A stretch of 64,000 bases of DNA from contig WION01000034.1 in assembly GCA_015039365.1 (NCBI GenBank), positions 248,001-312,000 of the forward strand. The letters run 5' to 3'. Origin of the DNA: Amanita rubescens. Lineage: Eukaryota; Basidiomycota; Agaricomycetes; Agaricales; Amanitaceae. The notes under the pieces are model-generated. The model worked only from the letters and a program-made list of their open reading frames with translations, had not been told where the DNA came from and made no database searches. Shown piece by piece: positions 1-11,300 of this stretch. Made by a program: the position numbers and the translations under genes. The number at the start of each line of letters is the position of its first letter. Position 1 is the first letter of the stretch.

Positions 1-405
1 TAGTCAGATCTCTATCTGTTGCCGAAGCTGCTGGAGAGCGCATTATCGTCAGTGCTGGTACGTCCCAAAAATTGTTTTGAGCACACTCATCCTCAAGTAT
101 ATTTACCTGTAGGCCCGTTCCACTGGCAGGATTGGAGTAAGTAAATCAACTTATGATCATTTGACGGAGCGTCTGAAACACTCTTCTTACAAGTCGACGT
201 TGCGAACTCGCTTTCTCCTCCCGCCGTTCCTGGTAAGACTCTTGCAGTGGGTAATCCAGGCGCTGGGAGAATGGCGCCATACATGCTCGACTATGATACA
301 AGTAAGGAGAAGAGGATATTTGGATTGAAGTACAAGACAATGGAGGAAATATCAAAGGATATGTTGGTAGACTTTGATCGCAGAGGCTGGTCAGTGTTCA
401 ACTGA
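1..405 (+). CDS. 3' end of a DFR-like NAD(P)-dependent SDR gene (partial at window edge)
   Basis: The last three exons match the 3' ends of the two full SDR genes at 28.2 and 34.1 kb. Exon 1-57 ends in GERIIVSAG. The short exon from 113 reads GPFHWQDWS. The last exon from 194 opens with DVANSLSPPAVPGKTL and ends RRGWSVFN with TGA at 403-405. Introns have gtacgt/gtaagt donors and tag/aag acceptors. The family is extended SDRs of the dihydroflavonol-4-reductase/aldehyde reductase type. The Rossmann and YxxxK parts lie outside the window, so activity cannot be judged. It converges on the minus-strand C-terminal exons of the GTPase gene copy at 994-1641. Confidence 0.75.
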
Positions 406-1690
406 AATATTTCTGCATTGTTCTCAGCATCACCCTAGGTAAATTTGCGTACGGGCTGCCGGCCTGTCATAGAATATAATATTTGTACCAAGTATATCTT
501 GAGCTGTGACAGCAACGAAAATGTAGTAGAGTCTTTAGGAAATATGTAAAGCAAAATCAATACAATGTAGTTATACAGACAGACTCAATTCTTGCTCTTC
601 CCCCAAATTGCTTTTAACTTTTGCCAAGGACTATCTATTGCCTTCGAAATTATGTTGTTCCACAAAAATAAGGGTAGTTAATGTCAGTCCTAGCGGACTT
701 AGGGATCGTCGAGGGTATACCCCTGCCATTCCCTGGAACTTAAATGTTCAGGCCATATAACTTGTTGCAGACAAAAAGATAAAAACTATACACACACATA
801 TATATATATATTCACATTACAAGGAAATTTGAGACAGATGCATGAATAACCAAAGGAAGGCATATGGTAGGTGATCTATGTACAAACTCAATGAGAAGGT
901 AATGCAGCTAATAGTAAATCACCCAAATACCATGCTGGGTGTTTCACCCTGTCATAAATTGTTCATAAGTAGCACATGCCTAAGACAAAGTGGCTATGTA
1001 CCATCAATGTGAGTCACCTGCTTGTAGAGTAATGGGACCAAATCTAGATGGCCAGGGTCCATAAATTGGGCAGTTATCTTAGTCTTCAGCTTTTGAACAT
1101 AGCCTTTTTGCTTATATTGGTCCAAGGCTTCTGTAACTGATGGCAGAAATGCTTTATCAATCCAAAAGGATAGCTTGGCAATGATAACAATTGCTTGAAA
1201 GTTTAAGCATAAATACAGTAAATGAAAAGGAATAATTTACAAACTAAGACCTGGCAATCAGTTAGCTTGTTGGGATGGCATCAGTTGTGTACTTAGTAAC
1301 CAAAAAAGAAGGGAAAAAATACCTTGACTGCAAATTCCCTTTGGCTGCCTTCATAGGTGACTGAAAATGCCTTGCCTTGCTTGTCTCCAAAGAGGGAGAA
1401 AAGCTCTTGCTACTTGTGATATTAGAACATAAAATCCAATATGTCATCAGACCTACACACTACCATGCAAACTAATATAAAAACCAATGCCTCATGAACC
1501 AGCATCACTCACCTGATATTTATATAAGTGAGAGGAATGATCACATGAGGTGGTAGTAGATCAGTTGAAATGAAATCTTACAATCTATATTGATAACAAT
1601 CTAAGAGGAAGACATGGAAGATATGGCAACATGCTCACTTTCTGATATATATAGTTATATATCAAACATTGGTAAATTGAGGGATGCTAA
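229..1690. repeat. Segmental duplication, copy 1 (SDR 3' end plus GTPase C-terminal exons)
   Basis: This stretch is repeated, diverged, at about 4061-5345. Shared blocks in the same order are the SDR last exon (GKTLAVGNPGAGRM), its 3' flank, the minus-strand final exon of the GTPase gene (AKLSFWI) and the small exons leading into the microexon array. The duplication unit therefore includes the tail of the GTPase gene, its array and the neighbouring SDR end. Confidence 0.8.
994..1690 (-). pseudogene. C-terminal exon set of a 5'-truncated GTPase/microexon gene (copy A)
   Basis: Read on the minus strand after the array at 4054-1725, this holds one-codon exons AAA (1641-1639), ATT (1584-1582) and TGT (1459-1457). 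An exon reading QELFSLFGDKQGKAFS follows. Next is a 10-nt exon (V L V plus one base) and a final exon with IVIIAKLSFWIDKAFLPSV, ending DGT and TAG at 996-994. All phases agree. The homologous set at 4654-5268 has the same exon order, with mostly conservative changes. No G domain precedes this copy, because an SDR fragment interrupts it at about 4060. It is either a broken gene or a source of alternative 3' ends. I do not recognise the C-terminal domain. Confidence 0.65.
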
Positions 1691-1724
1691 GAATTCAGGT
1701 CACAAATCTTGTGATGTCACTCAC

Positions 1725-4054
1725 AAGCTGTTGGCCCAAGGAAAAATATGTGATGAGACTGCCTTTCACAGCATGTGCAATGTCACTCACAAGCTGTTGG
1801 TCATATCAAAAGATCTGATGAGAGATCTTTAACAAAATATGCAATGTCACCCACAGGCTATTGGTTCATAGGAAAAGTTCTGATGAGATGTCCTTTCACA
1901 AAATATGCAATGCTATTCACTTGCTATTGGTCACAGGAAAAGATATGATGAGACTCTACAAAATGTGCAATGTCACTCACAAGCTGTTGATCATAGGAAA
2001 AGATGTGGAGAGACTGCCTTTCAAAAGAAAGTGCAATGTCACTCACAAACTGTTGGCCATAGGAAAGGGTGTGAAGAGACTGCCTTTCACAAAATGTGCA
2101 ATGTCACCCACTTGCTGTCATAGAAAAATTGTGATGAGTCTGCCTTTCACCAAATGTGCAATTCCACTCACTGACTGTCAGTTGTAGGAAAAGATGTGAT
2201 GAGACTGCCTTTCACAAATCAGGCAATGGGACTCACAAACTGTTGGTTGTAGGAAAAGATGTGATGAGACTGCTTTTCACAAGATATGCAATGTCACTCA
2301 CTCGCTGTTGGTATAGAAAAAGATTGTGAGACTGCCATTCACAAAACATGCAATGTCACTCACTTCCTGTTGGTCATAGTAGGAAGAGATATGATGGGAC
2401 TTCCTTTCACAAGATGTGCAGTGTTACTCACTTGCTGGAGGTCATAGGAAGAGATGCAAGGAGACTGCCATTTACAACATGTGCAATGTCACTTACAATC
2501 TGTTGGTCACAGGGGAAGATGTGATGAGACTGCCTTTCACAAAACATGCAATGTCACTCACATCCTGTTGGTCATAGGAAAGGATGTGATGAGACTGCCT
2601 ATCACAAAACACACAATGATGTCACTCACTGGCTGTTGGATATCATAGGAAAAAATGTGATGGGACTGCATTGCACAAAATGTGCAGTGTCACTCACTCC
2701 CTGTTGGTCATAGAAAAAGATCTGACAAGACCATTTTTCATAAAGTGTGCAATGTCACTCACTGACTGTTGGTTACCAAAAAAAATGCAATAAGACAGTG
2801 AGACTGCAATTCACAAAATGTGCAATGTCACCCACTCCCTGTTGGTCAGAGGAAAAGGTGCAATGAGACTGCCTTTCACATCATGTGTGGTGTCACTCAC
2901 TCGCTGTTGGTCATAGGAAAAGATGTGATTAGACTGCCTTTCACAAAATGTGCAATGTCACTGACATACTGTTGATTACAAAAAAGAATGTGATGAGACT
3001 GCCTTTGACAAAATGTGCAATGTCACTCACAAGCTGTTGGTCATATGAAAGGATGTGAAGAGACTGCCTTTCACAAAATGTGCAATGTCACTCACATGCT
3101 GTTCATCATAGGAAAAGATGTGATGAGACTCCCTTTGATAAAATGTGCAATTTCACTCACAAGCTGTTGGTCATAGGAACAGATGTGATAAGATTGCCTT
3201 TCATAAATTGTTACTCACTCCCTGTTGAACATGGGAAAAGACTCAGATGTGATGAGACTGCCTTTCACAAAACATGCAATGGCACTCACATCCTATTGGT
3301 CATAGGAAAAAATGTGATAAGACTCATTCACAAAATGTGTAATGTCACTCACAAACTGGTAGTTGCAGGAAAAGATGTAATCAGACTGCATTTCACATAA
3401 TGTGTAATGTCACTGACTTGCTGATGGTCATAGGAAAAGATGTGGTGTGACTGCTTTCGCAAAATGTTTAAAGTACAGTAACTCACTTGCTGTTGGTCAT
3501 AGGAAAAGATGTGATGAGACTGTCTTTCACAAATTGTACAATGTTGCTCACTGGCTGTTGGTCAGATTGATGAGACTGACTTTCACAACAGTTGCAATGT
3601 CACTCACTTGCTGTTGGTCATAGGAAAAGTGAGACCGCCTTTTCCATAATGTGCAATGCCACTCACAGGCTGATGGTCATGTGAGAACATGAAATAAGAC
3701 TATCATTCACAAATTGTGCAATGTCACTGACATACTATTGGTCATAGGAAGATGTGATGAGACTGCCTTTCACAAGATGTGCAATATCACTCACTTGCTG
3801 TTCATAGGAAACAATGTGATGAGACTGCCTTTCACAAGAAGCACAATGCCACTCACAAGCTGTTGGCCATAGGAAAAAAGGTGAAAAGACCACCATTCAC
3901 AAAATGTGCAGTGTCACTCACTTGCTGTTGGTTATAGGAAAAGACATGATGAGGATGCCTTTCACAAAATGTGCAATGTCACTTGCTGGCTATTGGTCAT
4001 AGGAAAAGATGTGATAAGACTGCCTTTAACAGAATGTGCAATCTCACTCACATC
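1725..4054 (-). repeat. Microexon array A: 37 tandem units of intron plus one 3-nt exon
   Basis: There are 37 units with a mean spacing near 65 bp. On the plus strand each shows a complement of a splice donor (ACTCAC, or ACTTAC, ACTGAC, ACCCAC and one ACTTGC), three variable bases, then CTGTTGGTCATAGG-like sequence. On the minus strand this is ...CAACAG, a codon, then GTGAGTGAC. Exons run from 4054-4052 (GAT) to 1727-1725 (CTT), always exactly 3 nt. Decoded residues are Q 8, L 6, P 5, D/F/G 3 each, Y/R/S 2 each, H/I/E 1 each; no K and no stops. The array stops abruptly at an SDR fragment at about 4060, so its 5' part is missing. Confidence 0.8.
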
Positions 4055-4059
4055 CTGTT

Positions 4060-4520
4060 GTAAGACTCTTGCTGTGGGTAATCTGGGTGCTGGGAGAATG
4101 GTGCCATACATGCTTGACTATGATATGAGCAAGGAGAAGAGGATATTTGGATTGAAGTACAAGATGATGGAGGAAATATCAAAGGATATGTTGGTAGACT
4201 TTGATTGCAGAGGCTGGTCAGTGTCCAACCGAAATATTTCTGCATTGTTATCAGCATCACCCCAAGTGAATTTATGTACAGGCTGCAGGCCTGTCATAGA
4301 ATACAATATTTGTACCATGTACATATATGTATCTCATGAGCTGTGACAGATTTGAACTGGTGCAATGAAAGTCTAGTAGAGCCTTTTGGAAATATGTAAA
4401 GCAAAATCAATACAATGTATTTTAAGAACTTATACACAGACAGACTCAATTCTTGCCCTTCCCCCAAATTAATTTTGCCCAAACTTATACCAAGGACTAT
4501 CTGTTGCCTTGAAATAACCA
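4060..4520 (+). pseudogene. SDR 3' fragment embedded between the two microexon arrays
   Basis: It starts inside the last SDR exon (GKTLAVGNLGAGRMVPYMLD), directly joined to repeat sequence (ctgttg/taagactc). It continues through LVDFDCRGWSVSN and the 3' flank also seen after position 405. The upstream SDR exons are absent. The stop seen in the copy at 405 is changed here to CGA, so the frame runs on. It marks the breakpoint of the segmental duplication. Confidence 0.75.
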
Positions 4521-5345
4521 AAGGAAGGTACTCGAGAAGTCATCTATGTACAAATAAATATGCAGCCAATCCAAAGGTAATGCAGTCAATAAATCACCTG
4601 ATATTGTCCTGGGTGTTTCACCCTGCCATAAAGTGTTCATAAATAGTGCATTACTAGATAAAGTACCTACCATCAATGCAAGTCACCTGCTCATAGAACA
4701 ATGAGACCAAATCTTGATGACCAGAGTGCAATAAGTCAGGAGTAATGTCAGTCTTGAGCTTCTGATCATAGCCTTTTTTCTTGTATTGATGCATGGCTTC
4801 TGTGACTGATTGCAAGAATGGTTTATTGATCCAAAAGGATAGCTTTGCAATGATGATAATTGCTTGAAGGTTTAAGCATAAATGGAGTAAATGAAAAGGA
4901 ATTATTTACAAAGGAGGACCTGGCAATTGGTAGGCTTATTACAATGGCATCAGTTGTGTGCTACCCACAAAAAAAAATACCTTGACTGAAAAATTCTTTT
5001 GCTTGCCTCCAAACAAGGAGAAAAGTTCAAGCTATTCATGAGATAGAATCCAATGTAAGATCAATGGTCAGACCTACACACTAGCATGCAAAATGATATG
5101 AAAATGTCAATACTGTATGAACCAACATCACTCACCTGGAAATCAAAGAAAGTGATATAAGTTAGGGGAATGGTCACATGAGATGCAAGTAGGTGACCTG
5201 AAATCAAAACTTACAATCTATGATGATAACAATATGAAAGGCTTGGAAATGGGCAACATCCTCACTTTCTGATTTACAAAGGATATAATCATATATCAAA
5301 CATTCATGAATCAGAGTATGAGGTCAGAGAATTGGGAATCTCACT
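4061..5345. repeat. Segmental duplication, copy 2
   Basis: Partner of 229-1690, with the same order and orientation of the SDR end and GTPase C-terminal exons. Several small indels separate the copies, for example a shorter ELFSLFG exon here (17 codons). Confidence 0.8.
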
Positions 5346-8300
5346 CACTTGCTGTGGGTCAAAGGAAAAAATGTCATGAGACTCCCTTTCACAAAATATT
5401 CAATGTCACTCACAAACTGTTGGCCATAGGAAAGGATGTGATGAGGCTGCCTTTCACAATATGTTCAATGTCACACACTTTCTGTTGGTCACAATATGAT
5501 GCCATGCCTTCTACAAAGTGGGCAAGGTCACTCACTTTCTGTTGGTCATAGGATAGGATGTGATGAGACTGCCTATCACAAAATGTGCAATGTCACACAC
5601 TTTCTGTTGGTCCGGAAAAAATGTGATGAGACTGCCTTTCACAAAATGTGCAAAGTCACTCACAACCTGTTGGTCATGGGAAAGGATGATGAGACTGCCT
5701 TTCACAAAACATGCAATGTCACTCACCTCCTGTCAGTCATAGGGAAAGATGTAATGAGACTACTTGTTACAAGAAGTACAATGGCACTGACTTCCTGTTG
5801 GTCAGAGCAAAAGATGTAATGAGATCATTGCCTTTCATGAAATGTGCAGCCCACTCACTTGCTATTAGTCATAGGAGAAAATGTGGTGAATTGCCTTTCA
5901 AAAAAGTGTGAAATGTGACTCACTTGCTGTTGGTCATGGAAAAAGAAGGGATGAGACTGCATTTCACAACACTTGTAACACCACTCACTTTCTGTTGGTC
6001 ATTGGAAATGATCTGATGAGACTGTGGCAGGTCATAAAATGTGCAATGTCACTCACTTGCTGATGGTCATAGGAAAAGAAATGATGAGATTGCTTTTCAC
6101 AAAATGGGAAATGTTACTCACAACCTGTTGGACATAGGGAAAGATGTGATGAAACTGCTTTCACAAAATGTGCAATGTCACTTGCCCACTGTTGATCAGA
6201 GCAAAAATGTAATGAAACTGCATTTCACAACATGTGCAATGTCACCCACTTCCTGTTGGTCATAGGAAAAGACTGCCTTTCACAAAATAGGCAATGTAAC
6301 TTACATCCTATTAGTCATATGAATAGATGTGGTGAGACTGCTTTTCACAAGATGTGCAATGTCACTCACAAGCTGTTGACCATAGGAACAGTGACAAGAC
6401 AGCATTTCACAAAATGCACAACATCACTCACATACTTTAATCATATAAAAAGAAGTGATGAGACTACCTTTCAAGAAATGTGTAATGTCACTCACTTTCT
6501 GTTGGTCACAGCAAAAGATGTGATGAGACTGCTTTTTACAAAATGTGCAATGTCACCCACTTGCTGTTGGTCATGTGATAAGATTGCTTTTCCCAAAATG
6601 TGCAATGTCACTTACTTCCTGGTGGTCATAGGAAAACATGTGAGGATGCTGCCTTCCATAAAGTGTGAATGTCACTCACATGCTGTCAGTAATATGATGA
6701 GACTGCCTTTCACAAAATGTGCAATGTCATTCACATACTGCCATTGGTCATAGGAAAAGATGTTGCAAGATTGCCCTACACAAAATGTGCAATGTGACTC
6801 ACATCCTGTTGGTCATAAGACAAGATTTGATGATGAGAATTCCTTTCATGAAGTCTGTAAGTGACTCACAAGCTATTGGTCATAGGAATTGAAGATGTGA
6901 TGAGAGTGCACAAAATGTGCAATGCCACTTACTGGCTGTTGATTATAGGAAGATATTTAATGAGGCAGTGTCTCACAAAATATGTATGTCACGCAATGTT
7001 ACTCACTTTCTGTTGGCCATATGAAAAGATTTGATGAGACTACTGTTCATAAACTGTGCAATGTTGCTCACTCCCTGTTGGTCATAGGAAATGACTTTTT
7101 CACAAATGTGTGATGTCACTCACTCCCTGATAGGAAATGACCTGAGGAGACTGCCTTTCACAAAAGGTGCAATGCCACCTACACGCTGCCATTCATGGTC
7201 ATAGGAGAAGATGTGATGAGACTATTTCACAAATGTATGGTGTCACTCACATTCTGTTGGTCATAGGAAAGGATCTTATGACACTGCCTTTCACAAAATC
7301 TGCAATGTTTCTTACAAACTGTTGGTCATAGGAAAACATACAGTACAATGAGACCATGTGTGACAAAATGTACATATAATGTCACTCACCCACTGTTGAT
7401 CACAGGAAAAGTTGTGATGAGCTGACTTTCACAAAGTCTGCAATGTCACTCACAAACTGTTGGTTGTAGAAAAGATATGATGAGACTGCCTTTCACAAAA
7501 TGTGCAATGTCACTCACATTCTGTTAGACATAGGAAAAGAAATGATGAGACTGCCTGTCACAATTGTGCAGTGTCACTCACTTTCTGTCGGCCCTAGGAA
7601 AAGAAGATCAGATTGCATTTCACAAAATGTTCAATAATTATATCACTCACAAACTATTGGTCACAGGAAAGGAGGTGATGAGACTGACTTTCACAACATG
7701 GGCAATGCCACTCACAAACTATTGGTCATAGGAAAAGATGTGATTTCACAACATGTGCAACATCACTCACTTTCTGTTGGTTATAAGAACAGATGCAGTG
7801 ATTCTGGCTTTCATGACATGTCCCAGTGTACTCACTTCCTTTTGGTCATAGGAAAGATGTGATACTAAGACTGCCTTTCAAAAAACGTGCATTGGAGGTC
7901 ACTCACTTCCTGTTGGTCATAGGAAAAGATGCAGTGAGACTGTCTTTCACCAAATTTGCAATGTCACTTACTTCCTGTTTGTCATAGACAAAATGTGACA
8001 AAGCTGCCTTTCACAAAATGTACAATGTTGCTCACTTGCTGTTGGTCATATGAAATGATGAGATGAGACTGCCATTCATAAAATGTGCAATATAACTCAC
8101 TTCCTGTTAGTCATAGGAAAAGATGTGATGAGACTGCCTTTCACAAATTGTGCAATGTCACTCACATTCTGTTGGTCATATGAACAGATGTGGTGATGCC
8201 TGTCACAACATGTTACTTACAACCTGTTGGTCATAGGAAAAGATCTGGTGAAACTTCCACAACATATGTATTGTCACTCACTTGCTGTTGGTCATAGAAA

Positions 8301-11300
8301 ATGAATTGATGAGACTACCTTGCACATTTTGTGCAATATCACTCACTTTCTGTTGGTCATAGGAAATAATCTCATGAGACTGCCTTTCACAAAATGTGCA
8401 ATGCCACTTACTTGCTGTTGGTCATAGGAAAAGATGTAATGAGACTGCTTTCACAAAATGTGCAATGTCACTCACAAGCTGTTGGTCATAGAAAGGATGT
8501 GATGGGACTGTTTTTCACAAATATGTGGTGTACTTGCATTCTGTTGGTCATAGGAAAAAAATGTGATGGAGCTGCCTTTCACAAAATGTGCACTGTCACT
8601 CACTTGCTGTTGGTCATATGAAAACATGTGATGAGACTGCTTTGCAAAATGTGCAATGTTACTTACAAACTGTTGGTCAAAGGATGTGATGAGACTACCT
8701 TTCACAAACATGTGCTGTCACTCACATTCTGTTGGACAACATGTGATAAGACTGCCTTCCTAGCATTGTGCAATATCACTCACTTGCTGTTGGTCATAGG
8801 AAAGCATGTGTTGAGACTGTCTTTCACAACATGTGCACCATTGCTCACTTCCTTTTGGCCAAAGGAACAGATTCAGTGTCACCACCTTTCACAACATGTG
8901 CAATGTTACTCACATTCTGTTGGTAATAGGAAAAGATGTGATAACACTACCATTCATAAAATGTACAATATCACTTACTTCCTGTTGGTCATAAGAAAAA
9001 ATGTGATTAGACTGCCTTTCACAAAATGTACAATGTCAAGGCTCACTTGCTGTTGGCCATAGGAAAATATGTAATGGCACTGCCTTGACACATTGTGTAA
9101 TGTCACTCACTTGCTGTTGGAACTGGTCATAGGAATAAAAGTGATAAGATTGCCTTTCACAAAATGGGCAATGTTACTCACAACCTGTTGGTCATAAGGC
9201 AAAATATAATGAGGCTGCATTCACAAATGTGTGGTTTTACTTGCATTCTGTTGGTCATGGAAATAATGTAATGAGAACCTTTCACAACATTTGCAATTTC
9301 ACTCACTTCCTGTTGGTCAGTGATGAGACTGCCTTTCTCAAAATGTACAAAGTCACTCACAAGCTGTTGGTCATAGGAAAAAAGTGGTAATTCAGCCTAT
9401 CATAAAATATATAGTCACTGACTTGCTGTTTGTCATATGATGAGAGTGACTTTTACAAAACATGCAATGTCACTCACAAGCTGTTGGTCATAGGAAATGA
9501 TCTGATGAGATTGCCTTCCACAAAATGAGCAATGTCACTTGCAATCTGTTGGACATCAAAACAGAAGTGATGAGACTGCCTTTCACAAAATGTGCAATAT
9601 CACTCACATCCTGTTGATTGTGGGAAATGATCTGATGGGACTGCCTTTCACAAAATGTACAATGCCACTCACAAGCTGTTGGTCATGGGAAAAGATGTGA
9701 TGAGACTGCCTTTCACAAAATATTCAATATTACTCACTCTCTGTTGTTCATAGGAAAAAATGTGATGAGATAGGCTTTCACAAAATGTGCAATGCCACTC
9801 ACCTTCTGTTGGTCATATGAAAAGATGTGATGAGACTGCCTTTCACAAACTCTGTAATGTCACTCACTTTCTGTTGGCCATAGGAAACATGTGATGAGAC
9901 TGCCTTTCACAAACTCTGTAATGTCACTCACTTTCTGTTGGTCATAGGAAAGATGTGATGAGACTGCCTTGATATGTCACTCACTTGCTGCTGGTCATAG
10001 GAAAAGATGTGATGAGATTGCCTTACGAATGGGTAATGTCACTCACAACCTGTTGGACATAGGGAAAGATGTGATGAGACTGCTTTCACAAATGGGTAGT
10101 GTCACTTGCTTTCTATTGGTCATAAGAAAAAATGTGATTAAGCTGCCTTTTACAACATGTGCAATGTCACTCACTTGCTGTTCATCATATGAAAAAATGT
10201 GATGAGACTCCTTTTTTGCCACTCACTTTCTGTTGGTCATATGAAAGGAAGTGATGAGACTTCATGTCACAAAATGTGCAATGTCACTCACAACCTGTTG
10301 GTCATAGGAAAAGAAGTGATGAGATTGCATTTCACACAGTGGGCAATGTTACTCACAAGCTATTGGTCATAGGGACAGATGTGAGACTGCCTTTCACAAA
10401 ATGTGCAGTGTCACTCACTTGCTGTTGGCCATATGAAAACATGTGATGAGACTGCTTTCACCAATGTGTGGTATCATTCACATTCTGTTGGTCACAGGAA
10501 AAATGTGATAAGACAGCCTTTCAAACATTGGGCAATGTCACTGACAAGCTGTTGGTCATAGGAAAGGACACATAGAGCAGCCTTTCAGGAATACTTGAAA
10601 TGTTACTCACATAGAACTGTTGGCCATTATAGGCAAACTTTTCATATGGTCATCTTTTGAATCATTAAACCAGTATGACATGATGCTAACCCCCTATGTT
10701 TATACAAAAAAATTCAGTGCTTTTCACAAAACAGCCAGTATCATTCACAATCTGTAGAGCAAAAGGATTGTCCAGATTGTCTTGTAGCAGATTGGCCTGC
10801 ATCACTTACTTCCTTTTAAAAGAATTAGGATAATAAAATTGAATGAAAGAAAACAATCCCACTGACTCTCTTTTAAAGTATTGCATATGATGAGCTCATA
10901 TCTCACAAAAATATTACATACATCCTGTTTGTTTTGTAATTGCTTGTGATGAATGTTTGAAAAGGAGACATATTTACTGTCTGTTATTTTGGGACTCATG
11001 TAATGTTTATGAGCAGACAGAAAGGAAATCTCACTGACTTTCTGTTATTAATCCAATGAGGCTTGTTGAGACCATCTTTCAGATAACATTATGTCACTAA
11101 CCTTCTATTGTTCATTGGGTTGTGTTTGATAAACTGCTGCACAATGAAGTTGCTTACTTTCTTTAAGCAGGTCAAATGTTGTGTGAGGCAGTCACACTGT
11201 ATCACTCACTCCCTGCCCATGAGAGACTGGGTTGACAAGTCTGCTTACAACGATTATAGATTAACTCACTTCCTATTGGTCATATGATGCACCATGGGAT

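Noticed and set aside
1614..10446. Many plus-strand open frames of 60-173 aa with recurring CNVTHKLLVIGKD-type sequence
   Set aside because: They are the wrong-strand translation of the intron repeat. They have no consistent gene structure and repeat only because the introns repeat.
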